Assembly: GCA_963774895.1 (NCBI GenBank)
Contig: CAVZGN010000004.1
Location: 310,001-374,000, forward strand
Direction of reading: 5' to 3'
DNA from: REEB76 sp963774895
GTDB taxonomy: Bacteria; Pseudomonadota; Gammaproteobacteria; Natronospirales; REEB76
DNA length: 64,000 nt
In this document: positions 34,421-45,488 of the stretch, in pieces
How the letters are laid out: each line of letters starts with the position of its first letter
Position numbering within the stretch: the first letter of the stretch is position 1
Notes under the pieces: generated by a model
The model's database searches: none
What the model was told of the DNA's origin: nothing
What the model saw: the letters and a program-made list of their open reading frames with translations, nothing else
Made by a program: the position numbers and the translations under genes

Positions 34421-36133
34421 CTATTCAAGAAAACCGGCCGACTTGATGAGCTGCATGACCCGTTCCGCCTCTTCCTCGACCGTACCCTGGCCCGTGTCCA
34501 GTATAAGTTCAGGTTTCTCCGGCGCTTCATACGGATCACTGATACCGGTAAATTCCTTGAGAACGCCGGCACGTGCTTTGGCGTAAAGCCCCTTGCGATC
34601 GCGTTGCTCGCAGATCTCAATGGGAGTCGAAATGTAGATTTCGAAAAATCCGCCTAAAGGTTGGATCATATGACGCACATCCAAGCGGGTCGCGGCATAC
34701 GGCGCAATAGGGGCACAAATTGCCACGCCGCCGTTCTTGGTAATTTCGCTGGCTACATAGCCGATGCGACGAATATTGATGTCGCGATGTTCTTTTGAAA
34801 AACCTAACTCGCTGGATAAGTGCTTGCGCACCAAATCACCATCCAGCATGGTCACTGGACGGCCACCGATCTCCAGCAGCTTGACCATCAGCGCATTTGC
34901 GATGGTGGATTTTCCGGAGCCTGACAATCCGGTGAAGAACACCGTGAAGCCCTGCCGGTTGCGCGGCGGATGAGTCTTGCGCAGTTCCGCCACCACTTCC
35001 GGGTAGGAAAACCATTCAGGGATTTCTAAACCCTTCTGCAGCCGCTCACGCAAATCGGTACCGGAGATATTCATGACGGTTTCGCCGGGCTTGATCTCGT
35101 CTTCGGGCGCATAACCGCCGCGTTCCTTGACGTAGACCATCATCTGGAAAGGTACCATCTGTATACCGATTTCATTCTCATATTTTTTCAACATTTCCTG
35201 AGCATCATAGGGACCATAGAAAGGTTTGCCGCGGCTGTCCTTGCCAGGACCAGCGTGATCGCGGCCCACGATGAAATGCGTGCAGCCGTGGTTCTTGCGG
35301 ATGATGGCATGCCACACCGCTTCCCTCGGTCCACCCATGCGCATGGCCAGGGGCAGCAAAGCCAGCAGCGCCGAATGTTCGGGATAATGATCGATCAGGT
35401 GTTCGTAGCAACGCACCCGGGTATAGTGGTCAATATCGCCCGGCTTGGTCATGCCCACCACCGGATTGAGTAACAGTTTGGCACCCACCTGTTCGGCTGC
35501 ACGGTGCGTCAGTTCCAAATGTGCCCGGTGCATAGGATTACGAGTCTGGAATGCCACTACCTTGCTCCACCCACGTTGCTTGAACTGCTCGCGCACTTCT
35601 TGCGGTGTGAGCCGCAGTTGACGGAAATCATAATGCGTGGGTAACTCGATACCTTCGATACGCCCACCTAAATATACAGGGTTTGATATATGCAGCAGAT
35701 GAGCGACACCTGGGTGCATCTCGTCTTCTGTACCAAAAACTACACGTGCTTCGCGGCGTAGGTCCGGTTCCCAGATGTCCTCCACCGTAAACAGTGCCAG
35801 TGGCACACCTTCTGCATCCCGCAGGGCGATTTTAGTTTCGGTTTTTAGCTTGCTGGCAAATTCCCGGCTCACGTCCAATGTGACAGGCATAGGCCAAAGA
35901 CGGCCGTCAGTCAGACGCATCTCCTCCACCACGCGTTCGTAATCTGCGCGGTTCATGAAACTTTCGAGTGGTGAAAAACCCCCGTTGAGAAGAAGCTCGA
36001 TGTCACAGAGTTGACGTTGGGTCAGATCCCACGACTGGAAGCCGATGGCATCTTGTTTAATTCGAGCTGCTGTGACGTCATCGACGTGAAGTCCATTCAA
36101 TGGTTTTCCGTGCTGCTGGACAGATTTATTCAT
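34421..36133 (-). CDS. bifunctional sulfate adenylyltransferase / adenylylsulfate kinase
   Basis: A 570-residue fusion making PAPS from sulfate in two steps. Residues about 1-165 are the PUA-like N-terminal domain and 170-390 the ATP sulfurylase core with QTRNPMHRAH (196-205) and GRDHAGPG (290-297). Residues 395-570 are APS kinase with Walker A GLSGSGKST (402-410) and DGDLVRKHLS. This sulfurylase-first order is known from some bacteria and fungi, unlike the kinase-first order of animal PAPS synthases. At the edge of a locus with two sulfotransferases it probably provides their donor, although assimilation of sulfate is also possible. Confidence 0.95.
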   Translation of the reverse strand: MNKSVQQHGKPLNGLHVDDVTAARIKQDAIGFQSWDLTQRQLCDIELLLNGGFSPLESFMNRADYERVVEEMRLTDGRLWPMPVTLDVSREFASKLKTETKIALRDAEGVPLALFTVEDIWEPDLRREARVVFGTEDEMHPGVAHLLHISNPVYLGGRIEGIELPTHYDFRQLRLTPQEVREQFKQRGWSKVVAFQTRNPMHRAHLELTHRAAEQVGAKLLLNPVVGMTKPGDIDHYTRVRCYEHLIDHYPEHSALLALLPLAMRMGGPREAVWHAIIRKNHGCTHFIVGRDHAGPGKDSRGKPFYGPYDAQEMLKKYENEIGIQMVPFQMMVYVKERGGYAPEDEIKPGETVMNISGTDLRERLQKGLEIPEWFSYPEVVAELRKTHPPRNRQGFTVFFTGLSGSGKSTIANALMVKLLEIGGRPVTMLDGDLVRKHLSSELGFSKEHRDINIRRIGYVASEITKNGGVAICAPIAPYAATRLDVRHMIQPLGGFFEIYISTPIEICEQRDRKGLYAKARAGVLKEFTGISDPYEAPEKPELILDTGQGTVEEEAERVMQLIKSAGFLE

Positions 36134-36234
36134 CGGTACATGTTAATAGGATGAGTAGAGTCCGCATCTTTAATCTGCCGGACGTAAGAAATTTTTATTC
36201 GGTTAGACGATACCTACTACAGGCAATACATCAT

Positions 36235-36684
36235 CTAAAAAGGTATATCGTCGTCGCTGAAATCCGCACTCTTGGGTTCCGTGGCGGTCGTTTTAGGTGC
36301 TGGGTTCCGGGCGCTCTCTTCAGGAACTCGGTCCGGGTTGCCGGCACCGGCGCGTGAACCCAGCATCTGCATGTTGTCGGCGATGATCTCGGTCGAATAA
36401 TGGGTCTGGCCTTCCTTCTCGTAGGTGCGGGTACGCAGCTTGCCTTCGATATAGACCTGCGAGCCCTTCTTCAGGAATTCGCCGGCGACTTCCGCCAGCC
36501 GGTTATAGAAGGTGACGCGGTGCCACTCGGTGCGCTCCTTCTGCTCGCCGCTCTCCTTGTCCTTCCAGGCCTCGCTGGTAGCAATACGGATATTGGTGAC
36601 CGCGCTGCCGCTGGGCATATAACGGGTCTCCGGGTCAGCGCCCAGATTACCCACCAGAATGACTTTGTTTACGCCGCGTGCCAT
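36235..36684 (-). CDS. ssb: single-stranded DNA-binding protein
   Basis: 149 residues from the ATG at 36684, preceded by AGAGGA; the frame is open to 36735 but the later start matches the family (MARGVNKVILVGNLGADPE). It has an OB fold and then a Gly/Pro/Thr-rich linker, shorter than in E. coli, ending in the acidic tip DFSDDDIPF that recruits repair and replication partners. In pseudomonads ssb directly follows the uvrA-linked MFS gene; here the rml genes lie between them. Confidence 0.97.
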   Translation of the reverse strand: MARGVNKVILVGNLGADPETRYMPSGSAVTNIRIATSEAWKDKESGEQKERTEWHRVTFYNRLAEVAGEFLKKGSQVYIEGKLRTRTYEKEGQTHYSTEIIADNMQMLGSRAGAGNPDRVPEESARNPAPKTTATEPKSADFSDDDIPF

Positions 36685-36746
36685 GACTGAATCCTCTTGA
36701 ATTTTGTGATTTCGGGCCTGCCTTATCCTTAACAAGCCGGTATGCC

Positions 36747-36775
36747 ATTTTACGGGTTCAGGCTTCCTGGGTCAC
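36747..36775 (-). promoter_or_regulatory. candidate sigma70 promoter for ssb
   Basis: On the minus strand GTGACC (36770-36775), a 17-base spacer, then TAAAAT (36747-36752), about 60 bases upstream of the ssb ATG. Four of six and five of six consensus matches with ideal spacing. Confidence 0.45.
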
Positions 36776-36834
36776 GTATAACGCCTGTTTAAGCACATAA
36801 CCCACCCCGGAAACACCACCGCCACAACGACTGA

Positions 36835-37857
36835 CTAAACCGGCGTCCCGGCCGATCCGTTTTTACTCAGATACCAGTTTACCGTGCGCTGCAGACCGAG
36901 ATCGAGCTTGACCCGCGGTTTCCACCCCAGTTGGGTGTTGATCTTGGTTATATTCATCGCATAACGCCGGTCGTGTCCTGGGCGATCGTTGACAAATTCG
37001 ATCAGCGATTTGTAGCCGCCTGAACGCTTCATTGGTCGCATCTTAGTCAATATCTCACAAATACGGCCAACCAGTTCGATGTTATTGATCTCCGATTCGC
37101 CGCCGATGTTATAAGTCTCGCCAATTTTGCCATCCTGTGAGATACGGTCGAGCGCCTGACAATGGTCTTCCACATACAGCCAATCGCGGACATTCTTGCC
37201 GTCGCCGTAAACAGGAATGGCCCGGCCGGCGAGCGCTTGGTTGATCACTACCGGTATCAGCTTCTCCGGGTATTGATAAGGGCCGTAGTTATTGGAGCAA
37301 TTGCTCAAGGTAACTGGCAGGCCATAGGTTCTGTGATAGGCGCGCACCAGATGATCGGAGGCCGCCTTGCTCGCAGAATACGGCGAGCTCGGATCATAGG
37401 GGGTGGTTTCAGTGAAGGCCGGTTCGTCCATGCTGAGCGAGCCATAGACCTCATCGGTGGATACGTGGTGAAAACGCGCTGGGCGTGACCAGCCTTTGTC
37501 ATCCAGCCAGGCGCGCTTTGCGGCTTTCAGCAAGATGTGTGTTCCGACAATGTTGGTCTGAATGAAAGCATGCGGGCCGGATATGGAGCGGTCCACATGG
37601 GTTTCCGCCGCGAAATGCACGATGGTGTCGAATTGCTCTTCCTCAAACAGTTTATTCACCAGTAAATCGTCACAGATATTCCCATGCACGAAGCGGAACG
37701 TGGGATGCGTCTTGACTGGATCGAGGTTTTTGATATCGCCCGCATAGGTGAGCGCATCCAGCACAACGATACGATCCTGCGGGTACTGTTTGACCCAGTA
37801 GTGTACGAAATTGGTACCGATGAATCCGGCGCCGCCGGTGACCAGCAACTTACGCAT
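36835..37857 (-). CDS. rmlB: dTDP-glucose 4,6-dehydratase
   Basis: A 340-residue extended SDR. NAD-binding TGGAGFIGTNFVHYW at the start; STDEVYGSL; catalytic Tyr and Lys in YSASKAASDHLVRAYHRTYG. Second enzyme of dTDP-L-rhamnose synthesis. It overlaps rmlD by 8 bases. Gene order by transcription is rmlA-rmlC-rmlD-rmlB, with rmlB last rather than first. Confidence 0.96.
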   Translation of the reverse strand: MRKLLVTGGAGFIGTNFVHYWVKQYPQDRIVVLDALTYAGDIKNLDPVKTHPTFRFVHGNICDDLLVNKLFEEEQFDTIVHFAAETHVDRSISGPHAFIQTNIVGTHILLKAAKRAWLDDKGWSRPARFHHVSTDEVYGSLSMDEPAFTETTPYDPSSPYSASKAASDHLVRAYHRTYGLPVTLSNCSNNYGPYQYPEKLIPVVINQALAGRAIPVYGDGKNVRDWLYVEDHCQALDRISQDGKIGETYNIGGESEINNIELVGRICEILTKMRPMKRSGGYKSLIEFVNDRPGHDRRYAMNITKINTQLGWKPRVKLDLGLQRTVNWYLSKNGSAGTPV

Positions 37858-38716
37858 GTACCAGTTCCTTCAACATGGCTCTCAGATTGACGCGCCAGTG
37901 TGCCGGAGTGATACCTGTTTCTGTCATGGTGGCGTGCTTGTCCAGTACGCTGTAAGCAGGGCGTGCGGCGGGCAATGGATACTCTTCGGTGGCAATGGGC
38001 CGGATAGGGATGGACTTGTTGAGCAGCCCCAACGCCATGGCTTCCTCCTGGATGGCTACGGCAAAATCGTACCAGCTCGCTACCCCCGCATCGCTCCAGT
38101 GATAGGTACCCTTGATGGCGGGATTCCGGGTGATTTTCCAGATCAACTTTGCCAACGACACTGCCCAGGTCGGCGTGCCCACTTGATCAGCAATCACGCT
38201 CAGGCTGTCCTTCTCGGCCATCAGATGTAGCATGGTCTTGACGAAATTGTGGCCCTCGGCGGCATACAGCCAGCCGGTGCGCAGGATTACCGCGGTGTTC
38301 CCCATCAAGGCTCGCAAGCGGATTTCACCTTCCGCCTTGCTGGCGGCGTACACCCCCAGGGGATGCATCGCGTCCTCGGGCAGGTAAGGCGAGGATTTCT
38401 TGCCGTCGAAAACGAAGTCCGTGGATATATGTATCAGGCGTGCTCCACATTCAAGCGCCACCCGGGCAAGATTTTCTGTACCGCTGGCATTAATCGCAAA
38501 CGCCGGCTCGCGCTCACTCTCAGCCCGGTCCACGGCCGTGTAAGCCGCGGCATTCAAGATCACAGCCGGCCGGAATGCATGCACGGCCTTTCTCAGTGCC
38601 GCCTGATCACGGATATCCAGCTCGGTATCCTTAGCCTGGATCTCGCTATCGCCAGGCGCGGTCTTCAACAGCGAAGTACCCAGTTGGCCCGCCGCCCCTG
38701 TGATCAGAAATTTCAC
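37850..38716 (-). CDS. rmlD: dTDP-4-dehydrorhamnose reductase
   Basis: 288 residues from a GTG at 38716 that overlaps the rmlC stop as GTGA. The frame is open far upstream, but the Rossmann motif (VKFLITGAAGQLGTSLL) fixes the N-terminus here. FVFDGKKSSPYLPED and YAASKAEGE carry the catalytic residues. It reduces dTDP-4-keto-L-rhamnose to dTDP-L-rhamnose. Confidence 0.95.
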   Translation of the reverse strand: MKFLITGAAGQLGTSLLKTAPGDSEIQAKDTELDIRDQAALRKAVHAFRPAVILNAAAYTAVDRAESEREPAFAINASGTENLARVALECGARLIHISTDFVFDGKKSSPYLPEDAMHPLGVYAASKAEGEIRLRALMGNTAVILRTGWLYAAEGHNFVKTMLHLMAEKDSLSVIADQVGTPTWAVSLAKLIWKITRNPAIKGTYHWSDAGVASWYDFAVAIQEEAMALGLLNKSIPIRPIATEEYPLPAARPAYSVLDKHATMTETGITPAHWRVNLRAMLKELVHA

Positions 38717-39261
38717 GGGTAGGTCTGCGCCATCCGCAGCGGCTCGCCGGCCTTGTCCTTGTCTGACAGCACCGGTGTCTGGCCCGGGGGTAACGGCCAA
38801 CTGATGTTGAGGTCGGCATCGTTCCATACCAGCGTACGCTCGTGCCGAGGCGCATAGTAATCGGTACACTTGTAAACCAGATCCGCAGTCTCGCTCAGCG
38901 CCAGAAACCCATGCGCAAATCCCGGGGGTACCCACAACTGCTGTTGGTTTTCGGCGGACAGTGTGGTGCCAACCCACTGGCTGAAGGTGCGGGAACTGCG
39001 TCGCAGATCGACCACCACATCGAATACTTCACCCACGATCACCCGCACCAGCTTACCCTGGGGTTGCATGATCTGGTAATGCAGGCCCCGCAGGGTATGT
39101 TGAGCGGACCGGCTATGGTTATCCTGTACAAACTGCCACGGCAGTCCGACCTCGGCGAACTTGCGCTGCTCCCAGGTCTCCATGAAAAAACCGCGCGCAT
39201 CGCCGAACACGTGGGGCTTGATCATGATTACGTCCGGGATGGCCGTAGGAATGAATTTCAT
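38713..39261 (-). CDS. rmlC: dTDP-4-dehydrorhamnose 3,5-epimerase
   Basis: 182 residues from the ATG at 39261, which shares one base with the rmlA stop (TGATG). A longer frame to 39477 lies inside rmlA and is not the real start. Cupin epimerase motifs: HVFGDARGFFMETW, the catalytic His in LRGLHYQIMQPQGKLVRV, WVPPGFAHGFLAL and TDYYAPRHERTLVWND. Confidence 0.96.
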   Translation of the reverse strand: MKFIPTAIPDVIMIKPHVFGDARGFFMETWEQRKFAEVGLPWQFVQDNHSRSAQHTLRGLHYQIMQPQGKLVRVIVGEVFDVVVDLRRSSRTFSQWVGTTLSAENQQQLWVPPGFAHGFLALSETADLVYKCTDYYAPRHERTLVWNDADLNISWPLPPGQTPVLSDKDKAGEPLRMAQTYP

Positions 39262-40142
39262 CACCGTTTGCGCTCGTTGAGCAGGCGCAACAGATAATCG
39301 CCGTAAGCAGTGTTCTTCAGGGATTCCGCCAGATGCCGCAGTTGCCCGGCATCGATGAACCCATTTCCGAAAGCGATCTCTTCCGGGCAGGCCACCTTGA
39401 GACCCTGGCGGTTCTCGATGGTCTCGATAAAGTTCGAGGCTTGCAGCAGCGATTCGTGGGTGCCGGTATCCAACCATGCCACACCGCGGCCCAATAGCTC
39501 GACGCGCAAATCACCGCGCTGGAGATAGGCCTGATTAACATCCGTGATCTCCAGTTCGCCACGCGCCGAAGGGCGGATGCGCTTGGCGATGCCAACCACG
39601 TCGTTGTCATAAAAATACAGTCCGGTGACCGCATAATGGGATTTCGGTTTGGCGGGTTTTTCCTCAATCCCTTGAGCCACGCCCTGTTGATCGAAATGCA
39701 CGACGCCGTAGCGCTCGGGATCTTTCACGTAATAGGCGAATACCGTGGCGCCCTGCCCGCGTCCGGCAGCCGTCTTCAACTGCCCTGACATGCCCTGGCC
39801 ATAAAATATGTTGTCGCCCAACACCAATGCGACCGGATCATGGCCAATGAAGCGTTCGCCGATGATGAATGCCTGGGCGAGACCCTCCGGCTTGGGTTGC
39901 GGTGCATAACTGAATGCCATACCCCACTGGTCGCCATCGCCCAGCAGTTCCTGATAGCGCGGCAGATCCTGGGGCGTGGAGATGACCAAGACTTCGCGTA
40001 CACCTGCCAGCATGAGCGTGGACAGTGGGTAGTAGATCATTGGCTTGTCGTAAACAGGCAGCAGCTGTTTGCTGATGGAACGGGTTATCGGGTACAGCCG
40101 TGTGCCCGATCCGCCTGCAAGAATGATGCCTTTATAGTGCAT
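39261..40142 (-). CDS. rmlA: glucose-1-phosphate thymidylyltransferase
   Basis: A 293-residue nucleotidyltransferase starting the rhamnose pathway. ILAGGSGTRLYPIT and KQLLPVYDKPMIYYPL bind nucleotide; GDNIFYGQGM and EEKPAKPKSHYAVTGLYFYD are family motifs. First gene of the rml operon; the 157-base gap upstream shows no clear promoter by eye. Confidence 0.96.
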   Translation of the reverse strand: MHYKGIILAGGSGTRLYPITRSISKQLLPVYDKPMIYYPLSTLMLAGVREVLVISTPQDLPRYQELLGDGDQWGMAFSYAPQPKPEGLAQAFIIGERFIGHDPVALVLGDNIFYGQGMSGQLKTAAGRGQGATVFAYYVKDPERYGVVHFDQQGVAQGIEEKPAKPKSHYAVTGLYFYDNDVVGIAKRIRPSARGELEITDVNQAYLQRGDLRVELLGRGVAWLDTGTHESLLQASNFIETIENRQGLKVACPEEIAFGNGFIDAGQLRHLAESLKNTAYGDYLLRLLNERKR

Positions 40143-40299
40143 TGACCTGGCGCTCCCGGTTATCGTGGCGCATGGCGCACCTGACAGGCAGGCGACTCGC
40201 GGATTGCAAGTTAAAAAGGCGCCTTGTCAGTTGACTAAACCATAGCAGATTACTGTCATTCCCCTGCTTGCAAGATCATACAGGTGTAGGGTTTGGCAT

Positions 40300-41496
40300 T
40301 CAGGATAATTTTACCTGCTGAGCGAGTGGCGGTCGCATGGCGATCGCCACCAGCAACCACAAACCGGCCAGCGACGCGCACAGGCCAAACACACCGCTGA
40401 TTCCCCAGACGCCTTGCAGCCAGCCGCCCAGGGCGCCGCCCACGAAGATGCCGAAGAACTGGGAGCTGGAGTAGATGCCGAGGGCCGTGCCCTTGGCTTC
40501 GGCCGGCGCCACCCGCGAGATCAGCGACGGCAGGCTGGCTTCCAGCAGGTTGAAAGCCGTGAAGAACACCAGCAGGGCTGCGATGACCAGCAGCAACTCA
40601 TCATGCCCTAGAAGCAACAGCAGCTGTGAAACACACAGCGTCGCCACGCTTGCCAGAAATATAGGTTTCATGCGGCCGCGCTCGGCCGTGATGATGAGTG
40701 GCAGCATGCAGATTACCGACACCACCAACACCGGTAGATACACGAACCACTGATCATGCAGACTGACACCCGCGCGCTTGAGTACCAACGGCACGCTCAG
40801 GAAACTGGCGGTGAGGATGGCGTGCTGCACAAAGATACCAAAATCCAAGCGCAGGAGTTCTCGGTCTGTCAGCACGCGTTTGAAAAGCGACGCTACCGGT
40901 TCTGCGTCTGCATGCACACTGCTCATGGCCGGCTTGGGTACCAGCCCATACAACACACCGATACCCAGCAATGCCAGCATTGCCGTCAGCCAGAAAATCC
41001 CCGGCACACCGATCCAGCGATTCAAAACCGGCCCGGCCACCAGTGCCAGGCTGAAGGACACGCCGATGGTCATACCGATGATGGCCATGGCCTTGGTGCG
41101 GTTATGCTCACTGGTAAGGTCCGCCGCCAGTGCCAGGGTTGCCGAGCCCACCGCGCCCGCGCCCTGCAGCAAACGGCCAAGGATGATACCGTCGATGGAA
41201 TGGGAGAGCGCCGCCACTACACTGCCGGCGGCGAACACCAGAAGTCCAGAGGCGATGACACGTTTGCGTCCCAGGCGGTCAGACAGAAATCCCAGGGGTA
41301 TCTGGAATAGCGCTTGGGTCAGTCCATACACACCCAATGCCAGGCCGATGGTGAACTCGCTGGCATCCGGCAGGCGCCGTGCCCACAGGGCGAACACCGG
41401 GTAGATCATAAACAGCCCCAGCATGCGCAGGGAGAAAATCCCCGCCAGTGCTATGGAGGCACGGCGTTCATCGCCGGTCATGGAATCGGTTTTCAT
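40300..41496 (-). CDS. MFS transporter
   Basis: About 398 residues with twelve hydrophobic segments. I chose the ATG at 41496 (MKTDSMTGDERRASIALAGI); the frame is open to 41823 but that part is antisense to uvrA. The MFS motif A is GFLSDRLGRKRVI after the second helix. It resembles YajR/PA4233-type drug-efflux-like transporters without the C-terminal extension. Substrate unknown. Divergent from uvrA, the arrangement also known from Pseudomonas. Confidence 0.87.
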   Translation of the reverse strand: MKTDSMTGDERRASIALAGIFSLRMLGLFMIYPVFALWARRLPDASEFTIGLALGVYGLTQALFQIPLGFLSDRLGRKRVIASGLLVFAAGSVVAALSHSIDGIILGRLLQGAGAVGSATLALAADLTSEHNRTKAMAIIGMTIGVSFSLALVAGPVLNRWIGVPGIFWLTAMLALLGIGVLYGLVPKPAMSSVHADAEPVASLFKRVLTDRELLRLDFGIFVQHAILTASFLSVPLVLKRAGVSLHDQWFVYLPVLVVSVICMLPLIITAERGRMKPIFLASVATLCVSQLLLLLGHDELLLVIAALLVFFTAFNLLEASLPSLISRVAPAEAKGTALGIYSSSQFFGIFVGGALGGWLQGVWGISGVFGLCASLAGLWLLVAIAMRPPLAQQVKLS

Positions 41497-41630
41497 CAGC
41501 GGATTGGCGCCTTGATGCTTGTAGGAGATGCGCCGTCGGGCCAAGCCCGGAGACGCGATTGATATTAAAGGCGCGGATTTTATCATGGTGCAGGCTTTGG
41601 CTTGTTCATCAAACCGGGTGGTCAGGTGTT

Positions 41631-41660
41631 TTGCACCGGACTCGTATGCCGGCGTATAGT
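41631..41660 (+). promoter_or_regulatory. candidate sigma70 promoter for uvrA
   Basis: TTGCAC at 41631-41636, 18-base spacer, TATAGT at 41655-41660, thirty bases before the uvrA ATG. No LexA box of the CTGT-N8-ACAG type was found nearby, so SOS control is not supported. Confidence 0.5.
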
Positions 41661-41689
41661 TAACGGTTCGCAATTTTTTCAGGGTTTCA

Positions 41690-44563
<2,874 letters not shown>

Positions 44564-44817
44564 CCGCGATCCCTGGATGTATCGTGGCGAAGACAAATTA
44601 AAGCTCCTGCATTGCTGCATTTCCGCCTTTCAAGCCGCACTTCCTGCGCGGCTTGAAAGTCCAGGACTGCCATCCCTGGCAGCCCTTTCATCACTTTGTA
44701 ATAAGAGCCTGGCGGTCATCGCCGCGACATTATCGCGGTCGGGACGACCGCTCCTACATCAAAATCCTTGTACATCGGACGACCGCTCTAACATATTCAT
44801 CTTTGCCACAGGATTAA
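44564..44817. repeat. intergenic region with inverted repeat and REP-like units, cluster C
   Basis: No gene. CTTTCAAGCCGC (44627-44638) and GCGGCTTGAAAG (44648-44659) form a perfect 12-base inverted repeat with a 9-base loop downstream of uvrA, possibly its terminator although no T-run follows. At 44710-44757 (GGCGGTCATCGCCGCGACATT, with CGACCGCTCCTACA following) and at 44775-44790 are diverged REP-like units related to clusters A and B. Confidence 0.6.
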
Positions 44818-44846
44818 AAAAGCCGGGCTCGGCCCGGCTTTTTGTA
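44818..44846. terminator. bidirectional rho-independent terminator between rplQ and uvrA
   Basis: AGCCGGG (44823-44829) pairs with CCCGGCT (44835-44841) around a 5-base loop, with A-run on the left and T-run on the right. It would end the alpha operon after rplQ on the minus strand and transcripts from uvrA on the plus strand. Confidence 0.85.
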
Positions 44847-44864
44847 ACTGTCTCACTGTAGCGG

Positions 44865-45476
44865 TCAGTCTTTGGCCTTGGCTTTCTTGGCCGCCTTGGT
44901 GGCCTTCTTGGCGGTTTTCTTCTCGGCTTTGTCCGCCGAAGCTTTGGCCTTTTTGGCGGACTTCGCTGCCTTCTTTTCAGCCTTGTCAGGTTTGGCGGGC
45001 TTGTCTGCTTTGGCTTTCTTGGGCGCCTTGGCAGGTTTGTCTGCTGCTTCGGTTTCCGGCTGCGCCGTTTTGGTCTTCCTGGCCTTGGCTTGTTCATCGG
45101 CGATCACCGCCATCTGCGCTTCCCGGTCCACCAGCTGCATCACGGCCATGGGTGCTTTGTCCCCGGGCCGGAAACCGTGTTTCAGGATGCGCGTGTAGCC
45201 GCCGGGACGCGCCTGATAATGGGGGCCGAGGTCGGTGAACAGCTTGACCACGATGGCGTCATCGCGCAGGCGTGCGAATGCCAGACGGCGTTTGTGCAGG
45301 CCATCCTGCTTCGCGAGCGTGATGAGCGGCTCGACAAAACGCCGTAATTCCTTGGCCTTGGGCAGGGTGGTGTGAATAGTTTCGTAGCGCAGCAATGCCG
45401 TCGCCATGTTGTGCATCAGCGCTTCGCGGTGTGCGCTGTTGCGGCTCAGCTGCCGGCCGGTATTCTGGTGACGCAT
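44865..45476 (-). CDS. rplQ: 50S ribosomal protein L17 with long Lys/Ala-rich tail
   Basis: 203 residues. The first 125 or so are a normal L17 (MRHQNTGRQLSRNSAHREAL, GGYTRILKHGFRPGDKAPMA). The remaining 75 residues are a highly basic tail of repeated AKKAK, DKPAKP and EKKAAKSAKKAK-like units, resembling histone H1 or other nucleic-acid-binding tails. E. coli L17 has 127 residues. Last gene of the alpha operon, directly before a terminator. Confidence 0.95.
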   Translation of the reverse strand: MRHQNTGRQLSRNSAHREALMHNMATALLRYETIHTTLPKAKELRRFVEPLITLAKQDGLHKRRLAFARLRDDAIVVKLFTDLGPHYQARPGGYTRILKHGFRPGDKAPMAVMQLVDREAQMAVIADEQAKARKTKTAQPETEAADKPAKAPKKAKADKPAKPDKAEKKAAKSAKKAKASADKAEKKTAKKATKAAKKAKAKD

Positions 45477-45488
45477 GGCAAAGTGTCC

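Noticed and set aside
38717..38977. Long N-terminal extension of rmlD
   Set aside because: Runs inside rmlC in another frame; the GTG at 38716 with a GTGA overlap and the Rossmann motif fixes the true start.
39262..39477. Long N-terminal extension of rmlC
   Set aside because: Runs inside rmlA; family alignment begins at the ATG at 39261.
41497..41689. LexA box upstream of uvrA
   Set aside because: No CTGT-N8-ACAG match in the region; only a plain sigma70-like promoter is visible.
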